From: Prostheceraeus crozeri
Lineage: Eukaryota; Platyhelminthes; Polycladida; Euryleptidae
Direction of reading: 5' to 3'
NCBI GenBank assembly: GCA_907163375.1
Contig: CAJQUW010006277.1
Location: 124,001 to 188,000 of the forward strand
Length of the DNA stretch: 64,000 bases
Made by a program: the position numbers and the translations under genes. Each line of letters begins with the position of its first letter. Within the stretch, counting starts at the first letter, position 1. Below the pieces are notes generated by a model. The model had not been told where the DNA came from. It worked only from the letters and a program-made list of their open reading frames with translations, and ran no database searches. This document shows positions 48,482 through 59,867 of this stretch, piece by piece.

Positions 48482-49528
48482 ATGGGTTCCAAAAGAGGAC
48501 AATCGATGACTCAGGGTGAATATCACGCACACATCTTATTTGATAAAATGGACAATCTTGAGAATAAATTTAATGGATTAGCAAGTGCAATACAGACTAT
48601 TTATAAACTTCTAAAAACTGTTCAGTCAGATTCGAAATTGGAATATTCAACGCTGAAATGCGAGACATCAAAAATCAATAATATGAAAGAAGAAATTAAA
48701 CTTGAAATGAGAGAAATGAATGATAAACTTATGAAAATCGCAAAAAAAGAAGTAGACTGGAACAAAGAGGTCTCGGCTAGGAAATTTGCGTTCTATGAAG
48801 CACGAAGGAATAAAGAGATTGCAGACATTTATGAAAATGCATTAAAAAATCATGTTCCAAGGATTCCAAAGAAGTTATTTAAGAATCCAGTGAAACAACA
48901 ACATGAGCGAGTGAATGAACTTAAGAAAGAAGAGTCTCTAGAGAAAGTGGAATACGAAATAAGAAGATTGAGAGTAATGGCGGAAATCAAAAGTGAAATG
49001 GTGATACAGATAGATAACGAAATGACAGAATATTTTGACAACAATTATGACATCGAACAGGCAGTACATCGTAAGGATCAATGGAAAGAAATAACACAGA
49101 ATGAAGAAGAAAGGAGCAACATGATATGGGAGATGAAACGAAGTTTTTTTAATTCAGATAAACATTTGATACCAATTAACAGTGAAATGAAAGATGATAA
49201 CAAAACTAGAAATATTAATAATTCAAGAAATTGTACAGGAAATAACCAATATCGAAAACGTAATGAAAGTACGTCTAACATAAGATATTACAATACAAAG
49301 AGGAGAAATACTCTTACTTGCCCCAATATAAACTGGAGAGAAAATGAATCTAGGGATGTCTATCGGCCTGCACGTATATGGAATTGGCGCAGACAAACGC
49401 GTAGTTACGATTTACGGCCTCGAAATTCATGGCAAAGTTGTCATCCTAATAATTCTTATTATTCATTCAGGGAGCCAGGATTTCATGATTATTTCTATGA
49501 CTATCGTGGGCCTAGCTATGGCCATTAA
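48482..49528 (+). CDS. Array protein copy 4, intact 348-residue frame
   Basis: Uninterrupted from MGSKRGQS to YRGPSYGH with the majority sequence (ENKFNGLA, SLEKVEYEIRRLRVMAEI, NNYDIEQ). It has the same domain layout as copy 3. It lies between ribozyme motifs 3 and 4. Confidence 0.8.
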   Translation: MGSKRGQSMTQGEYHAHILFDKMDNLENKFNGLASAIQTIYKLLKTVQSDSKLEYSTLKCETSKINNMKEEIKLEMREMNDKLMKIAKKEVDWNKEVSARKFAFYEARRNKEIADIYENALKNHVPRIPKKLFKNPVKQQHERVNELKKEESLEKVEYEIRRLRVMAEIKSEMVIQIDNEMTEYFDNNYDIEQAVHRKDQWKEITQNEEERSNMIWEMKRSFFNSDKHLIPINSEMKDDNKTRNINNSRNCTGNNQYRKRNESTSNIRYYNTKRRNTLTCPNINWRENESRDVYRPARIWNWRRQTRSYDLRPRNSWQSCHPNNSYYSFREPGFHDYFYDYRGPSYGH

Positions 49529-49622
49529 CTTATATTATATATCTTATGTCATCAATTTTTATGTCTATGTGCGTGTAATAGCTTAATGATGCTATTATTT
49601 TGATTTCAAAAATATATCATTA

Positions 49623-49664
49623 ACCCTTTGAGAAGTCCCAAGAAGGGACGTAACTAGTCAGGGT
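49623..49664 (+). ncRNA. Hammerhead-like ribozyme, array motif 4
   Basis: Same as motif 1. Predicted cleavage is after C49659. Confidence 0.55.
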
Positions 49665-49757
49665 ACCTGCAGTCAAGATTGTTTTTCTTTTGGTTTTTTA
49701 TTGGAATTATTTTTGACCATTTTTGGATAACCTCTTTTTACATTATTTTCAACAAAA

Positions 49758-50803
49758 ATGGGTTCCAAAAGAGGACAATCGATGACTCAGGGTGAATATC
49801 ACGCACACATCTTATTTGATAAAATGGACAATCTTGAGAATAAATTTAATGGATTAGCAAGTGCAATACAGACTATTTATAAACTTCTAAAAACTGTTCA
49901 GTCAGATTCGAAATTGGAATATTCAACGCTGAAATGCGAGACATCAAAAATCAATAATATGAAAGAAGAAATTAAACTTGAAATGAGAGAAATGAATGAT
50001 AAACTTATGAAAATTGCAAAAAAGAAGTAGACTGGAACAAAGAGGTCTCGGCTAGGAAATTTGCGTTCTATGAAGCACGAAGGAATAAAGAGATTGCAGA
50101 CATTTATGAAAATGCATTAAAAAATCATGTTCCAAGGATTCCAAAGAAGTTATTTAAGAATCCAGTGAAACAACAACATGAGCGAGTGAATGAACTTAAG
50201 AAAGAAGAGTCTCTAGAGAAAGTGGAATACGAAATAAGAAGATTGAGAGTAATGGCGGAAATCAAAAGTGAAATGGTGATACAGATAGATAACGAAATGA
50301 CAGAATATTTTGACAACAATTATGACATCGAACAGGCAGTACATCGTAAGGATCAATGGAAAGAAATAACACAGAATGAAGAAGAAAGGAGCAACATGAT
50401 ATGGGAGATGAAACGAAGTTTTTTTAATTCAGATAAACATTTGATACCAATTAACAGTGAAATGAAAGATGATAACAAAACTAGAAATATTAATAATTCA
50501 AGAAATTGTACAGGAAATAACCAATATCGAAAACGTAATGAAAGTACGTCTAACATAAGATATTACAATACAAAGAGGAGAAATACTCTTACTTGCCCCA
50601 ATATAAACTGGAGAGAAAATGAATCTAGGGATGTCTATCGGCCTGCACGTATATGGAATTGGCGCAGACAAACGCGTAGTTACGATTTACGGCCTCGAAA
50701 TTCATGGCAAAGTTGTCATCCTAATAATTCTTATTATTCATTCAGGGAGCCAGGATTTCATGATTATTTCTATGACTATCGTGGGCCTAGCTATGGCCAT
50801 TAA
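49758..50803 (+). pseudogene. Array protein copy 5, interrupted
   Basis: Starts with the normal ATG, but the frame is broken once near the middle, giving 90- and 212-codon pieces. The same break occurs in copy 2, so these two copies share ancestry or a systematic sequencing error. Confidence 0.8.
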
Positions 50804-50897
50804 CTTATATTATATATCTTATGTCATCAATTTTTATGTCTATGTGCGTGTAATAGCTTAATGATGCTATTATTTTGATTTCAAAAATATATCATTA

Positions 50898-50939
50898 ACC
50901 CTTTGAGAAGTCCCAAGAAGGGACGTAACTAGTCAGGGT
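50898..50939 (+). ncRNA. Hammerhead-like ribozyme, array motif 5
   Basis: Same as motif 1. Predicted cleavage is after C50934. Confidence 0.55.
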
Positions 50940-51056
50940 ACCTGCAGTCAAGATTGTTTTTCTTTTGGTTTTTTATTGGAATTATTTTTGACCATTTTTG
51001 GATAACCTCTTTTTACATTATTTTCAACAAAAATTGGTTCCAAAAGAGGACAATCG

Positions 51057-52079
51057 ATGACTCAGGGTGAATATCACGCACACATCTTATTTGATAAAAT
51101 GGACAATCTTGAGAATAAATGTAATGGATTAGCAAGTGCAATACAGACTATTTATAAACTTCTAAAAACTGTTCAGTCAGATTCGAAATTGGAATATTCA
51201 ACGCTGAAATGCGAGACATCAAAAATCAATAATATGAAAGAAGAAATTAAACTTGAAATGAGAGAAATGAATGATAAACTTATGAAAATCGCAAAAAAAG
51301 AAGTAGACTGGAACAAAGAGGTCTCGGCTAGGAAATTTGCGTTCTATGAAGCACGAAGGAATAAAGAGATTGCAGACATTTATGAAAATGCATTAAAAAA
51401 TCATGTTCCAAGGATTCCAAAGAAGTTATTTAAGAATCCAGTGAAACAACAACATGAGCGAGTGAATGAACTTAAGAAAGAAGAGTCTCTAAAGAAAGTG
51501 GAATACGAAATAAGAAGATTGATAGTAATGTCGGAAATCAAAAGTGAAATGGTGATACAGATAGATAACGAAATGACAGAATATTTTGACAACAATTATG
51601 GCATCGAACAGGCAGTACATCGTAAGGATCAATGGAAAGAAATAACACAGAATGAAGAAGAAAGGAGCAACATGATATGGGAGATGAAACGAAGTTTTTT
51701 TAATTCAGATAAACATTTGATACCAATTAACAGTGAAATGAAAGATGATAACAAAACTAGAAATATTAATAATTCAAGAAATTGTACAGGAAATAACCAA
51801 TATCGAAAACGTAATGAAAGTACGTCTAACATAAGATATTACAATACAAAGAGGAGAAATACTCTTACTTGCCCCAATATAAACTGGAGAGAAAATGAAT
51901 CTAGGGATGTCTATCGGCCTGCACGTATATGGAATTGGCGCAGACAAACGCGTAGTTACGATTTACGGCCTCGAAATTCATGGCAAAGTTGTCATCCTAA
52001 TAATTCTTATTATTCATTCAGGGAGCCAGGATTTCATGATTATTTCTATGACTATCGTGGGCCTAGCTATGGCCATTAA
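51057..52079 (+). CDS. Array protein copy 6, 340-residue frame
   Basis: The usual ATG eight codons upstream (51033) reads ATT, so the frame starts at MTQGEYHAH. It is otherwise open to the C-terminus. It shares ENKCNGLA, SLKKV, RRLIVMSEI and NNYGIEQ with copy 3 and no other, although three units apart. Confidence 0.8.
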   Translation: MTQGEYHAHILFDKMDNLENKCNGLASAIQTIYKLLKTVQSDSKLEYSTLKCETSKINNMKEEIKLEMREMNDKLMKIAKKEVDWNKEVSARKFAFYEARRNKEIADIYENALKNHVPRIPKKLFKNPVKQQHERVNELKKEESLKKVEYEIRRLIVMSEIKSEMVIQIDNEMTEYFDNNYGIEQAVHRKDQWKEITQNEEERSNMIWEMKRSFFNSDKHLIPINSEMKDDNKTRNINNSRNCTGNNQYRKRNESTSNIRYYNTKRRNTLTCPNINWRENESRDVYRPARIWNWRRQTRSYDLRPRNSWQSCHPNNSYYSFREPGFHDYFYDYRGPSYGH

Positions 52080-52173
52080 CTTATATTATATATCTTATGT
52101 CATCAATTTTTATGTCTATGTGCGTGTAATAGCTTAATGATGCTATTATTTTGATTTCAAAAATATATCATTA

Positions 52174-52215
52174 ACCCTTTGAGAAGTCCCAAGAAGGGAC
52201 GTAACTAGTCAGGGT
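52174..52215 (+). ncRNA. Hammerhead-like ribozyme, array motif 6
   Basis: Same as motif 1. Predicted cleavage is after C52210. Confidence 0.55.
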
Positions 52216-52308
52216 ACCTGCAGTCAAGATTGTTTTTCTTTTGGTTTTTTATTGGAATTATTTTTGACCATTTTTGGATAACCTCTTTTTACATTATTTT
52301 CAACAAAA

Positions 52309-53351
52309 ATGGGTTCCAAAAGAGGACAATCGATGACTCAGGGTGAATATCACGCACACATCTTATTTGATAAAATGGACAATCTTGAGAATAAATTTAA
52401 TGGATTAGCAAGTGCAATACAGACTATTTATAAACTTCTAAAAACTGTTCAGTCAGATTCGAAATTGGAATATTCAACGCTGAAATGCGAGACATCAAAA
52501 ATCAATAATATGAAAGAAGAAATTAAACTTGAAATGAGAGAAATGAATGATAAACTTATGAAAATTGCAAAAAAAGTAGACTGGAACAAAGAGGTCTCGG
52601 CTAGGAAATTTGCGTTCTATGAAGCACGAAGGAATAAAGAGATTGCAGACATTTATGAAAATGCATTAAAAAATCATGTTCCAAGGATTCCAAAGAAGTT
52701 ATTTAAGAATCCAGTGAAACAACAACATGAGCGAGTGAATGAACTTAAGAAAGAAGAGTCTCTAGAGAAAGTGGAATACGAAATAAGAAGATTGAGAGTA
52801 ATGCGGAAATCAAAAGTGAAATGGTGATACAGATAGATAACGAAATGACAGAATATTTTGACAACAATTATGACATCGAACAGGCAGTACATCGTAAGGA
52901 TCAATGGAAAGAAATAACACAGAATGAAGAAGAAAGGAGCAACATGATATGGGAGATGAAACGAAGTTTTTTTAATTCAGATAAACATTTGATACCAATT
53001 AACAGTGAAATGAAAGATGATAACAAAACTAGAAATATTAATAATTCAAGAAATTGTACAGGAAATAACCAATATCGAAAACGTAATGAAAGTACGTCTA
53101 ACATAAGATATTACAATACAAAGAGGAGAAATACTCTTACTTGCCCCAATATAAACTGGAGAGAAAATGAATCTAGGGATGTCTATCGGCCTGCACGTAT
53201 ATGGAATTGGCGCAGACAAACGCGTAGTTACGATTTACGGCCTCGAAATTCATGGCAAAGTTGTCATCCTAATAATTCTTATTATTCATTCAGGGAGCCA
53301 GGATTTCATGATTATTTCTATGACTATCGTGGGCCTAGCTATGGCCATTAA
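52309..53351 (+). pseudogene. Array protein copy 7, interrupted
   Basis: Normal start; the frame holds for 172 codons, then shifts. The C-terminal 176 codons remain open in another frame from 52821. This unit is the shortest (1,272 bp). Confidence 0.8.
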
Positions 53352-53445
53352 CTTATATTATATATCTTATGTCATCAATTTTTATGTCTATGTGCGTGTA
53401 ATAGCTTAATGATGCTATTATTTTGATTTCAAAAATATATCATTA

Positions 53446-53487
53446 ACCCTTTGAGAAGTCCCAAGAAGGGACGTAACTAGTCAGGGT
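53446..53487 (+). ncRNA. Hammerhead-like ribozyme, array motif 7
   Basis: Same as motif 1. Predicted cleavage is after C53482. Confidence 0.55.
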
Positions 53488-53580
53488 ACCTGCAGTCAAG
53501 ATTGTTTTTCTTTTGGTTTTTTATTGGAATTATTTTTGACCATTTTTGGATAACCTCTTTTTACATTATTTTCAACAAAA

Positions 53581-54627
53581 ATGGGTTCCAAAAGAGGACA
53601 ATCGATGACTCAGGGTGAATATCACGCACACATCTTATTTGATAAAATGGACAATCTTGAGAATAAATTTAATGGATTAGCAAGTGCAATACAGACTATT
53701 TATAAACTTCTAAAAACTGTTCAGTCAGATTCGAAATTGGAATATTCAACGCTGAAATGCGAGACATCAAAAATCAATAATATGAAAGAAGAAATTAAAC
53801 TTGAAATGAGAGAAATGAATGATAAACTTATGAAAATTGCAAAAAAAGAAGTAGACTGGAACAAAGAGGTCTCGGCTAGGAAATTTGCGTTCTATGAAGC
53901 ACGAAGGAATAAAGAGATTGCAGACATTTATGAAAATGCATTAAAAAATCATGTTCCAAGGATTCCAAAGAAGTTATTTAAGAATCCAGTGAAACAACAA
54001 CATGAGCGAGTGAATGAACTTAAGAAAGAAGAGTCTCTAGAGAAAGTGGAATACGAAATAAGAAGATTGAGAGTAATGGCGGAAATCAAAAGTGAAATGG
54101 TGATACAGATAGATAACGAAATGACAGAATATTTTGACAACAATTATGACATCGAACAGGCAGTACATCGTAAGGATCAATGGAAAGAAATAACACAGAA
54201 TGAAGAAGAAAGGAGCAACATGATATGGGAGATGAAACGAAGTTTTTTTAATTCAGATAAACATTTGATACCAATTAACAGTGAAATGAAAGATGATAAC
54301 AAAACTAGAAATATTAATAATTCAAGAAATTGTACAGGAAATAACCAATATCGAAAACGTAATGAAAGTACGTCTAACATAAGATATTACAATACAAAGA
54401 GGAGAAATACTCTTACTTGCCCCAATATAAACTGGAGAGAAAATGAATCTAGGGATGTCTATCGGCCTGCACGTATATGGAATTGGCGCAGACAAACGCG
54501 TAGTTACGATTTACGGCCTCGAAATTCATGGCAAAGTTGTCATCCTAATAATTCTTATTATTCATTCAGGGAGCCAGGATTTCATGATTATTTCTATGAC
54601 TATCGTGGGCCTAGCTATGGCCATTAA
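53581..54627 (+). CDS. Array protein copy 8, intact 348-residue frame
   Basis: Uninterrupted with the majority protein sequence, the same as copy 4. It is one of three copies with both the standard ATG and a complete frame. Confidence 0.8.
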   Translation: MGSKRGQSMTQGEYHAHILFDKMDNLENKFNGLASAIQTIYKLLKTVQSDSKLEYSTLKCETSKINNMKEEIKLEMREMNDKLMKIAKKEVDWNKEVSARKFAFYEARRNKEIADIYENALKNHVPRIPKKLFKNPVKQQHERVNELKKEESLEKVEYEIRRLRVMAEIKSEMVIQIDNEMTEYFDNNYDIEQAVHRKDQWKEITQNEEERSNMIWEMKRSFFNSDKHLIPINSEMKDDNKTRNINNSRNCTGNNQYRKRNESTSNIRYYNTKRRNTLTCPNINWRENESRDVYRPARIWNWRRQTRSYDLRPRNSWQSCHPNNSYYSFREPGFHDYFYDYRGPSYGH

Positions 54628-54721
54628 CTTATATTATATATCTTATGTCATCAATTTTTATGTCTATGTGCGTGTAATAGCTTAATGATGCTATTATTTT
54701 GATTTCAAAAATATATCATTA

Positions 54722-54763
54722 ACCCTTTGAGAAGTCCCAAGAAGGGACGTAACTAGTCAGGGT
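54722..54763 (+). ncRNA. Hammerhead-like ribozyme, array motif 8
   Basis: Same as motif 1. Predicted cleavage is after C54758. Confidence 0.55.
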
Positions 54764-54880
54764 ACCTGCAGTCAAGATTGTTTTTCTTTTGGTTTTTTAT
54801 GGGAATTATTTTTGACCATTTTTGGATAACCTCTTTTTACATTATTTTCAACAAAAATTGGTTCCAAAAGAGGACAATCG

Positions 54881-55961
54881 ATGACTCAGGGTGAATATCA
54901 CGCACACATCTTATTTGATAAAATGGACAATCTTGAGAATAAATTTAATGGATTAGCAAGTGCAATACAGACTATTTATAAACTTCTAAAAAACTGTTCA
55001 GTCAGATTCGAAATTGGAATATTCAACGCTGAAATGCGAGACATCAAAAATCAATAATATGAAAGAAGAAATTAAACTTGAAATGAGAGAAATGAATGAT
55101 AAACTTATGAAAATTGCAAAAAAAGAAGTAGACTGGAACAAAGAGGTCTCGGCTAGGAAATTTGCGTTCTATGAAGCACGAAGGAATAAAGAGATTGCAG
55201 ACATTTATGAAAATGCATTAAAAAATCATGTTCCAAGGATTCCAAAGAAGTTATTTAAGAATCCAGTGAAACAACAACATGAGCGAGTGAATGAACTTAA
55301 GAAAGAAGAGTCTCTAGAGAAAGTGGAATACGAAATAAGAAGATTGAGAGTAATGGCGGAAATCAAAAGTGAAATGGTGATACAGATAGATAACGAAATG
55401 ACAGAATATTTTGACAACAATTATGACATCGAACAGGCAGTACATCGTAAGGATCAATGGAAAGAAATAACACAGAATGAAGAAGAAAGGAGCAACATGA
55501 TATGGGAGATGAAACGAAGTTTTTTTAATTCAGATAAACATTTGATACCAATTAACAGTGAAATGAAAGATGATAACAAAACTAGAAATATTAATAATTC
55601 AAGAAATTGTACAGGAAATAACCAATATCGAAAACGTAATGAAAGTACGTCTAACATAAGATATTACAATACAAAGAGGAGAAATACTCTTACTTGCCCC
55701 AATATAAACTGGAGAGAAAATGAATCTAGGGATGTCTATCGGCCTGCACGTATATGGAATTGGCGCAGACAAACGCGTAGTTACGATTTACGGCCTCGAA
55801 ATTCATGGCAAAGTTGTCATCCTAATAATTCTTATTATTCATTCAGGGAGCCAGGATTTCATGATTATTTCTATGACTATCGTGGGCCTAGCTATGCCAT
55901 TAACTTATATTATATATCTTATGTCATCAATTTTTATGTCTATGTGCGTGTAATAGCTTAA
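54881..55961 (+). pseudogene. Array protein copy 9, interrupted, altered C-terminus
   Basis: The normal start codon is changed and the frame is broken early. The main piece (55014-55961) is open for 315 codons but runs past the usual stop, so its last residues differ from YRGPSYGH. Confidence 0.8.
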
Positions 55962-55997
55962 TGATGCTATTATTTTGATTTCAAAAATATATCATTA

Positions 55998-56037
55998 ACC
56001 CTTTGAGAAGTCCCAAGAAGGACGTAACTAGTCAGGT
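55998..56037 (+). ncRNA. Hammerhead-like ribozyme, array motif 9, damaged
   Basis: As motif 1, but one G is missing from a G-run in stem II and one from a G-run in stem I, weakening both stems. Losses in two G-runs within 20 bp could be consensus errors of long reads. Confidence 0.45.
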
Positions 56038-56130
56038 ACCTGCAGTCAAGATTGTTTTTCTTTTGGTTTTTTATTGGAATTATTTTTGACCATTTTTGGA
56101 TAACCTCTTTTTACATTATTTTCAACAAAA

Positions 56131-57178
56131 ATGGGTTCCAAAAGAGGACAATCGATGACTCAGGGTGAATATCACGCACACATCTTATTTGATAAAATGG
56201 ACAATCTTGAGAATAAATTTAATGGATTAGCAAGTGCAATACAGACTATTTATAAACTTCTAAAAACTGTTCAGTACTCAGATTCGAAATTGGAATATTC
56301 AACGCTGAAATGCGAGACATCAAAAATCAATAATATGAAAGAAGAAATTAAACTTGAAATGAGAGAAATGAATGATAAACTTATGAAAATTGCAAAAAAA
56401 GAAGTAGACTGGAACAAAGAGGTCTCGGCTAGGAAATTTGCGTTCTATGAAGCACGAAGGAATAAAGAGATTGCAGACATTTATGAAAATGCATTAAAAA
56501 ATCATGTTCCAAGGATTCCAAAGAAGTTATTTAAGAATCCAGTGAAACAACAACATGAGCGAGTGAATGAACTTAAGAAAGAAGAGTCTCTAGAGAAAGT
56601 GGAATACGAAATAAGAAGATTGAGAGTAATGGCGGAAATCAAAAGTGAAATGGTGATACAGATAGATAACGAAATGACAGAATATTTTGACAACAATTAT
56701 GACATCGAACAGGCAGTACATCGTAAGGATCAATGGAAAGAAATAACACAGAATGAAGAAGAAAGGAGCAACATGATATGGGAGATGAAACGAAGTTTTT
56801 TTAATTCAGATAAACATTTGATACCAATTAACAGTGAAATGAAAGATGATAACAAAACTAGAAATATTAATAATTCAAGAAATTGTACAGGAAATAACCA
56901 ATATCGAAAACGTAATGAAAGTACGTCTAACATAAGATATTACAATACAAAGAGGAGAAATACTCTTACTTGCCCCAATATAAACTGGAGAGAAAATGAA
57001 TGTAGGGATGTCTATCGCCTGCACGTATATGGAATTGGCGCAGACAAACGCGTAGTTACGATTTACGGCCTCGAAATTCATGCAAAGTTGTCATCCTAAT
57101 AATTCTTATTATTCATTCAGGGAGCCAGGATTTCATGATTATTTCTATGACTATCGTGGGCCTAGCTATGGCCATTAA
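56131..57178 (+). pseudogene. Array protein copy 10, C-terminus shifted
   Basis: Open for 322 codons from the normal ATG, with one extra residue near residue 50. The last part of the tail is read in another frame, so the normal C-terminus is lost. It has WRENECRD, shared with copies 2 and 11. Confidence 0.8.
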
Positions 57179-57272
57179 CTTATATTATATATCTTATGTC
57201 ATCAATTTTTATGTCTATGTGCGTGTAATAGCTTAATGATGCTATTATTTTGATTTCAAAAATATATCATTA

Positions 57273-57314
57273 ACCCTTTGAGAAGTCCCAAGAAGGGACG
57301 TAACTAGTCAGGGT
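57273..57314 (+). ncRNA. Hammerhead-like ribozyme, array motif 10
   Basis: Same as motif 1. Predicted cleavage is after C57309. Confidence 0.55.
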
Positions 57315-57430
57315 ACCTGCAGTCAAGATTGTTTTTCTTTTGGTTTTTTATGGAATTATTTTTGACCATTTTTGGATAACCTCTTTTTACATTATTTTCA
57401 ACAAAAATTGGTTCCAAAAGAGGACAATCG

Positions 57431-58453
57431 ATGACTCAGGGTGAATATCACGCACACATCTTATTTGATAAAATGGACAATCTTGAGAATAAATTTAATG
57501 GATTAGCAAGTGCAATACAGACTATTTATAAACTTCTAAAAACTGTTCAGTCAGATTCGAAATTGGAATATTCAACGCTGAAATGCGAGACATCAAAAAT
57601 CAATAATATGAAAGAAGAAATTAAACTTGAAATGAGAGAAATGAATGATAAACTTATGAAAATTGCAAAAAAAGAAGTAGACTGGAACAAAGAGGTCTCG
57701 GCTAGGAAATTTGCGTTCTATGAAGCACGAAGGAATAAAGAGATTGCAGACATTTATGAAAATGCATTAAAAAATCATGTTCCAAGGATTCCAAAGAAGT
57801 TATTTAAGAATCCAGTGAAACAACAACATGAGCGAGTGAATGAACTTAAGAAAGAAGAGTCTCTAGAGAAAGTGGAATACGAAATAAGAAGATTGAGAGT
57901 AATGGCGGAAATCAAAAGTGAAATGGTGATACAGATAGATAACGAAATGACAGAATATTTTGACAACAATTATGACATCGAACAGGCAGTACATCGTAAG
58001 GATCAATGGAAAGAAATAACACAGAATGAAGAAGAAAGGAGCAACATGATATGGGAGATGAAACGAAGTTTTTTTAATTCAGATAAACATTTGATACCAA
58101 TTAACAGTGAAATGAAAGATGATAACAAAACTAGAAATATTAATAATTCAAGAAATTGTACAGGAAATAACCAATATCGAAAACGTAATGAAAGTACGTC
58201 TAACATAAGATATTACAATACAAAGAGGAGAAATACTCTTACTTGCCCCAATATAAACTGGAGAGAAAATGAATGTAGGGATGTCTATCGGCCTGCACGT
58301 ATATGGAATTGGCGCAGACAAACGCGTAGTTACGATTTACGGCCTCGAAATTCATGGCAAAGTTGTCATCCTAATAATTCTTATTATTCATTCAGGGAGC
58401 CAGGATTTCATGATTATTTCTATGACTATCGTGGGCCTAGCTATGGCCATTAA
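57431..58453 (+). CDS. Array protein copy 11, 340-residue frame
   Basis: As copy 6, the standard ATG is ATT and the frame begins at MTQGEYHAH. It is otherwise open to YRGPSYGH and carries WRENECRD. Confidence 0.8.
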   Translation: MTQGEYHAHILFDKMDNLENKFNGLASAIQTIYKLLKTVQSDSKLEYSTLKCETSKINNMKEEIKLEMREMNDKLMKIAKKEVDWNKEVSARKFAFYEARRNKEIADIYENALKNHVPRIPKKLFKNPVKQQHERVNELKKEESLEKVEYEIRRLRVMAEIKSEMVIQIDNEMTEYFDNNYDIEQAVHRKDQWKEITQNEEERSNMIWEMKRSFFNSDKHLIPINSEMKDDNKTRNINNSRNCTGNNQYRKRNESTSNIRYYNTKRRNTLTCPNINWRENECRDVYRPARIWNWRRQTRSYDLRPRNSWQSCHPNNSYYSFREPGFHDYFYDYRGPSYGH

Positions 58454-58547
58454 CTTATATTATATATCTTATGTCATCAATTTTTATGTCTATGTGCGTG
58501 TAATAGCTTAATGATGCTATTATTTTGATTTCAAAAATATATCATTA

Positions 58548-58589
58548 ACCCTTTGAGAAGTCCCAAGAAGGGACGTAACTAGTCAGGGT
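58548..58589 (+). ncRNA. Hammerhead-like ribozyme, array motif 11
   Basis: Same as motif 1. Predicted cleavage is after C58584. Confidence 0.55.
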
Positions 58590-58682
58590 ACCTGCAGTCA
58601 AGATTGTTTTTCTTTTGGTTTTTTATGGGAATTATTTTTGACCATTTTTGGATAACCTCTTTTTACATTATTTTCAACAAAA

Positions 58683-59731
58683 ATGGGTTCCAAAAGAGGA
58701 CAATCGATGACTCAGGGTGAATATCACGCACAACATCTTATTTGATAAAATGGACAATCTTGAGAATAAATTTAATGGATTAGCAAGTGCAATACAGACT
58801 ATTTATAAACTTCTAAAAACTGTTCAGTCAGATTCGAAATTGGAATATTCAACGCTGAAATGCGAGACATCAAAAATCAATAATATGAAAGAAGAAATTA
58901 AACTTGAAATGAGAGAAATGAATGATAAACTTATGAAAATCGCAAAAAAAAGAAGTAGACTGGAACAAAGAGGTCTCGGCTAGGAAATTTGCGTTCTATG
59001 AAGCACGAAGGAATAAAGAGATTGCAGACATTTATGAAAATGCATTAAAAAATCATGTTCCAAGGATTCCAAAGAAGTTATTTAAGAATCCAGTGAAACA
59101 ACAACATGAGCGAGTGAATGAACTTAAGAAAGAAGAGTCTCTAGAGAAAGTGGAATACGAAATAAGAAGATTGAGAGTAATGGCGGAAATCAAAAGTGAA
59201 ATGGTGATACAGATAGATAACGAAATGACAGAATATTTTGACAACAATTATGACATCGAACAGGCAGTACATCGTAAGGATCAATGGAAAGAAATAACAG
59301 AGAATGAAGAAGAAAGGAGCAACATGATATGGGAGATGAAACGAAGTTTTTTTAATTCAGATAAACATTTGATACCAATTAACAGTGAAATGAAAGATGA
59401 TAACAAAACTAGAAATATTAATAATTCAAGAAATTGTACAGGAAATAACCAATATCGAAAACGTAATGAAAGTACGTCTAACATAAGATATTACAATACA
59501 AAGAGGAGAAATACTCTTACTTGCCCCAATATAAACTGGAGAGAAAATGAATCTAGGGATGTCTATCGGCCTGCACGTATATGGAATTGGCGCAGACAAA
59601 CGCGTAGTTACGATTTACGGCCTCGAAATTCATGGCAAAGTTGTCATCCTAATAATTCTTATTATTCATTCAGGGAGCCAGGATTTCATGATTATTTCTA
59701 TGACTATCGTGGGCCTAGCTATGGCCATTAA
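58683..59731 (+). pseudogene. Array protein copy 12, interrupted
   Basis: The standard ATG is present, but the frame is broken near the start and again near the middle. The C-terminal 212 codons are open (59093-59731), with one private change (ITENEE). Confidence 0.8.
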
Positions 59732-59825
59732 CTTATATTATATATCTTATGTCATCAATTTTTATGTCTATGTGCGTGTAATAGCTTAATGATGCTATTA
59801 TTTTGATTTCAAAAATATATCATTA

Positions 59826-59867
59826 ACCCTTTGAGAAGTCCCAAGAAGGGACGTAACTAGTCAGGGT
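59826..59867 (+). ncRNA. Hammerhead-like ribozyme, array motif 12
   Basis: Same as motif 1. Predicted cleavage is after C59862. Only about 87 bp of leader follow before the array is cut at a short TA tract. Confidence 0.55.

Noticed and set aside
45251-59484. Recurring 64- and 67-codon - strand frames and 80-codon + frames in every unit
   Set aside because: They overlap the 348-codon frame in other frames and repeat only because the unit repeats. Their composition follows from the main frame, so I treat them as shadows.
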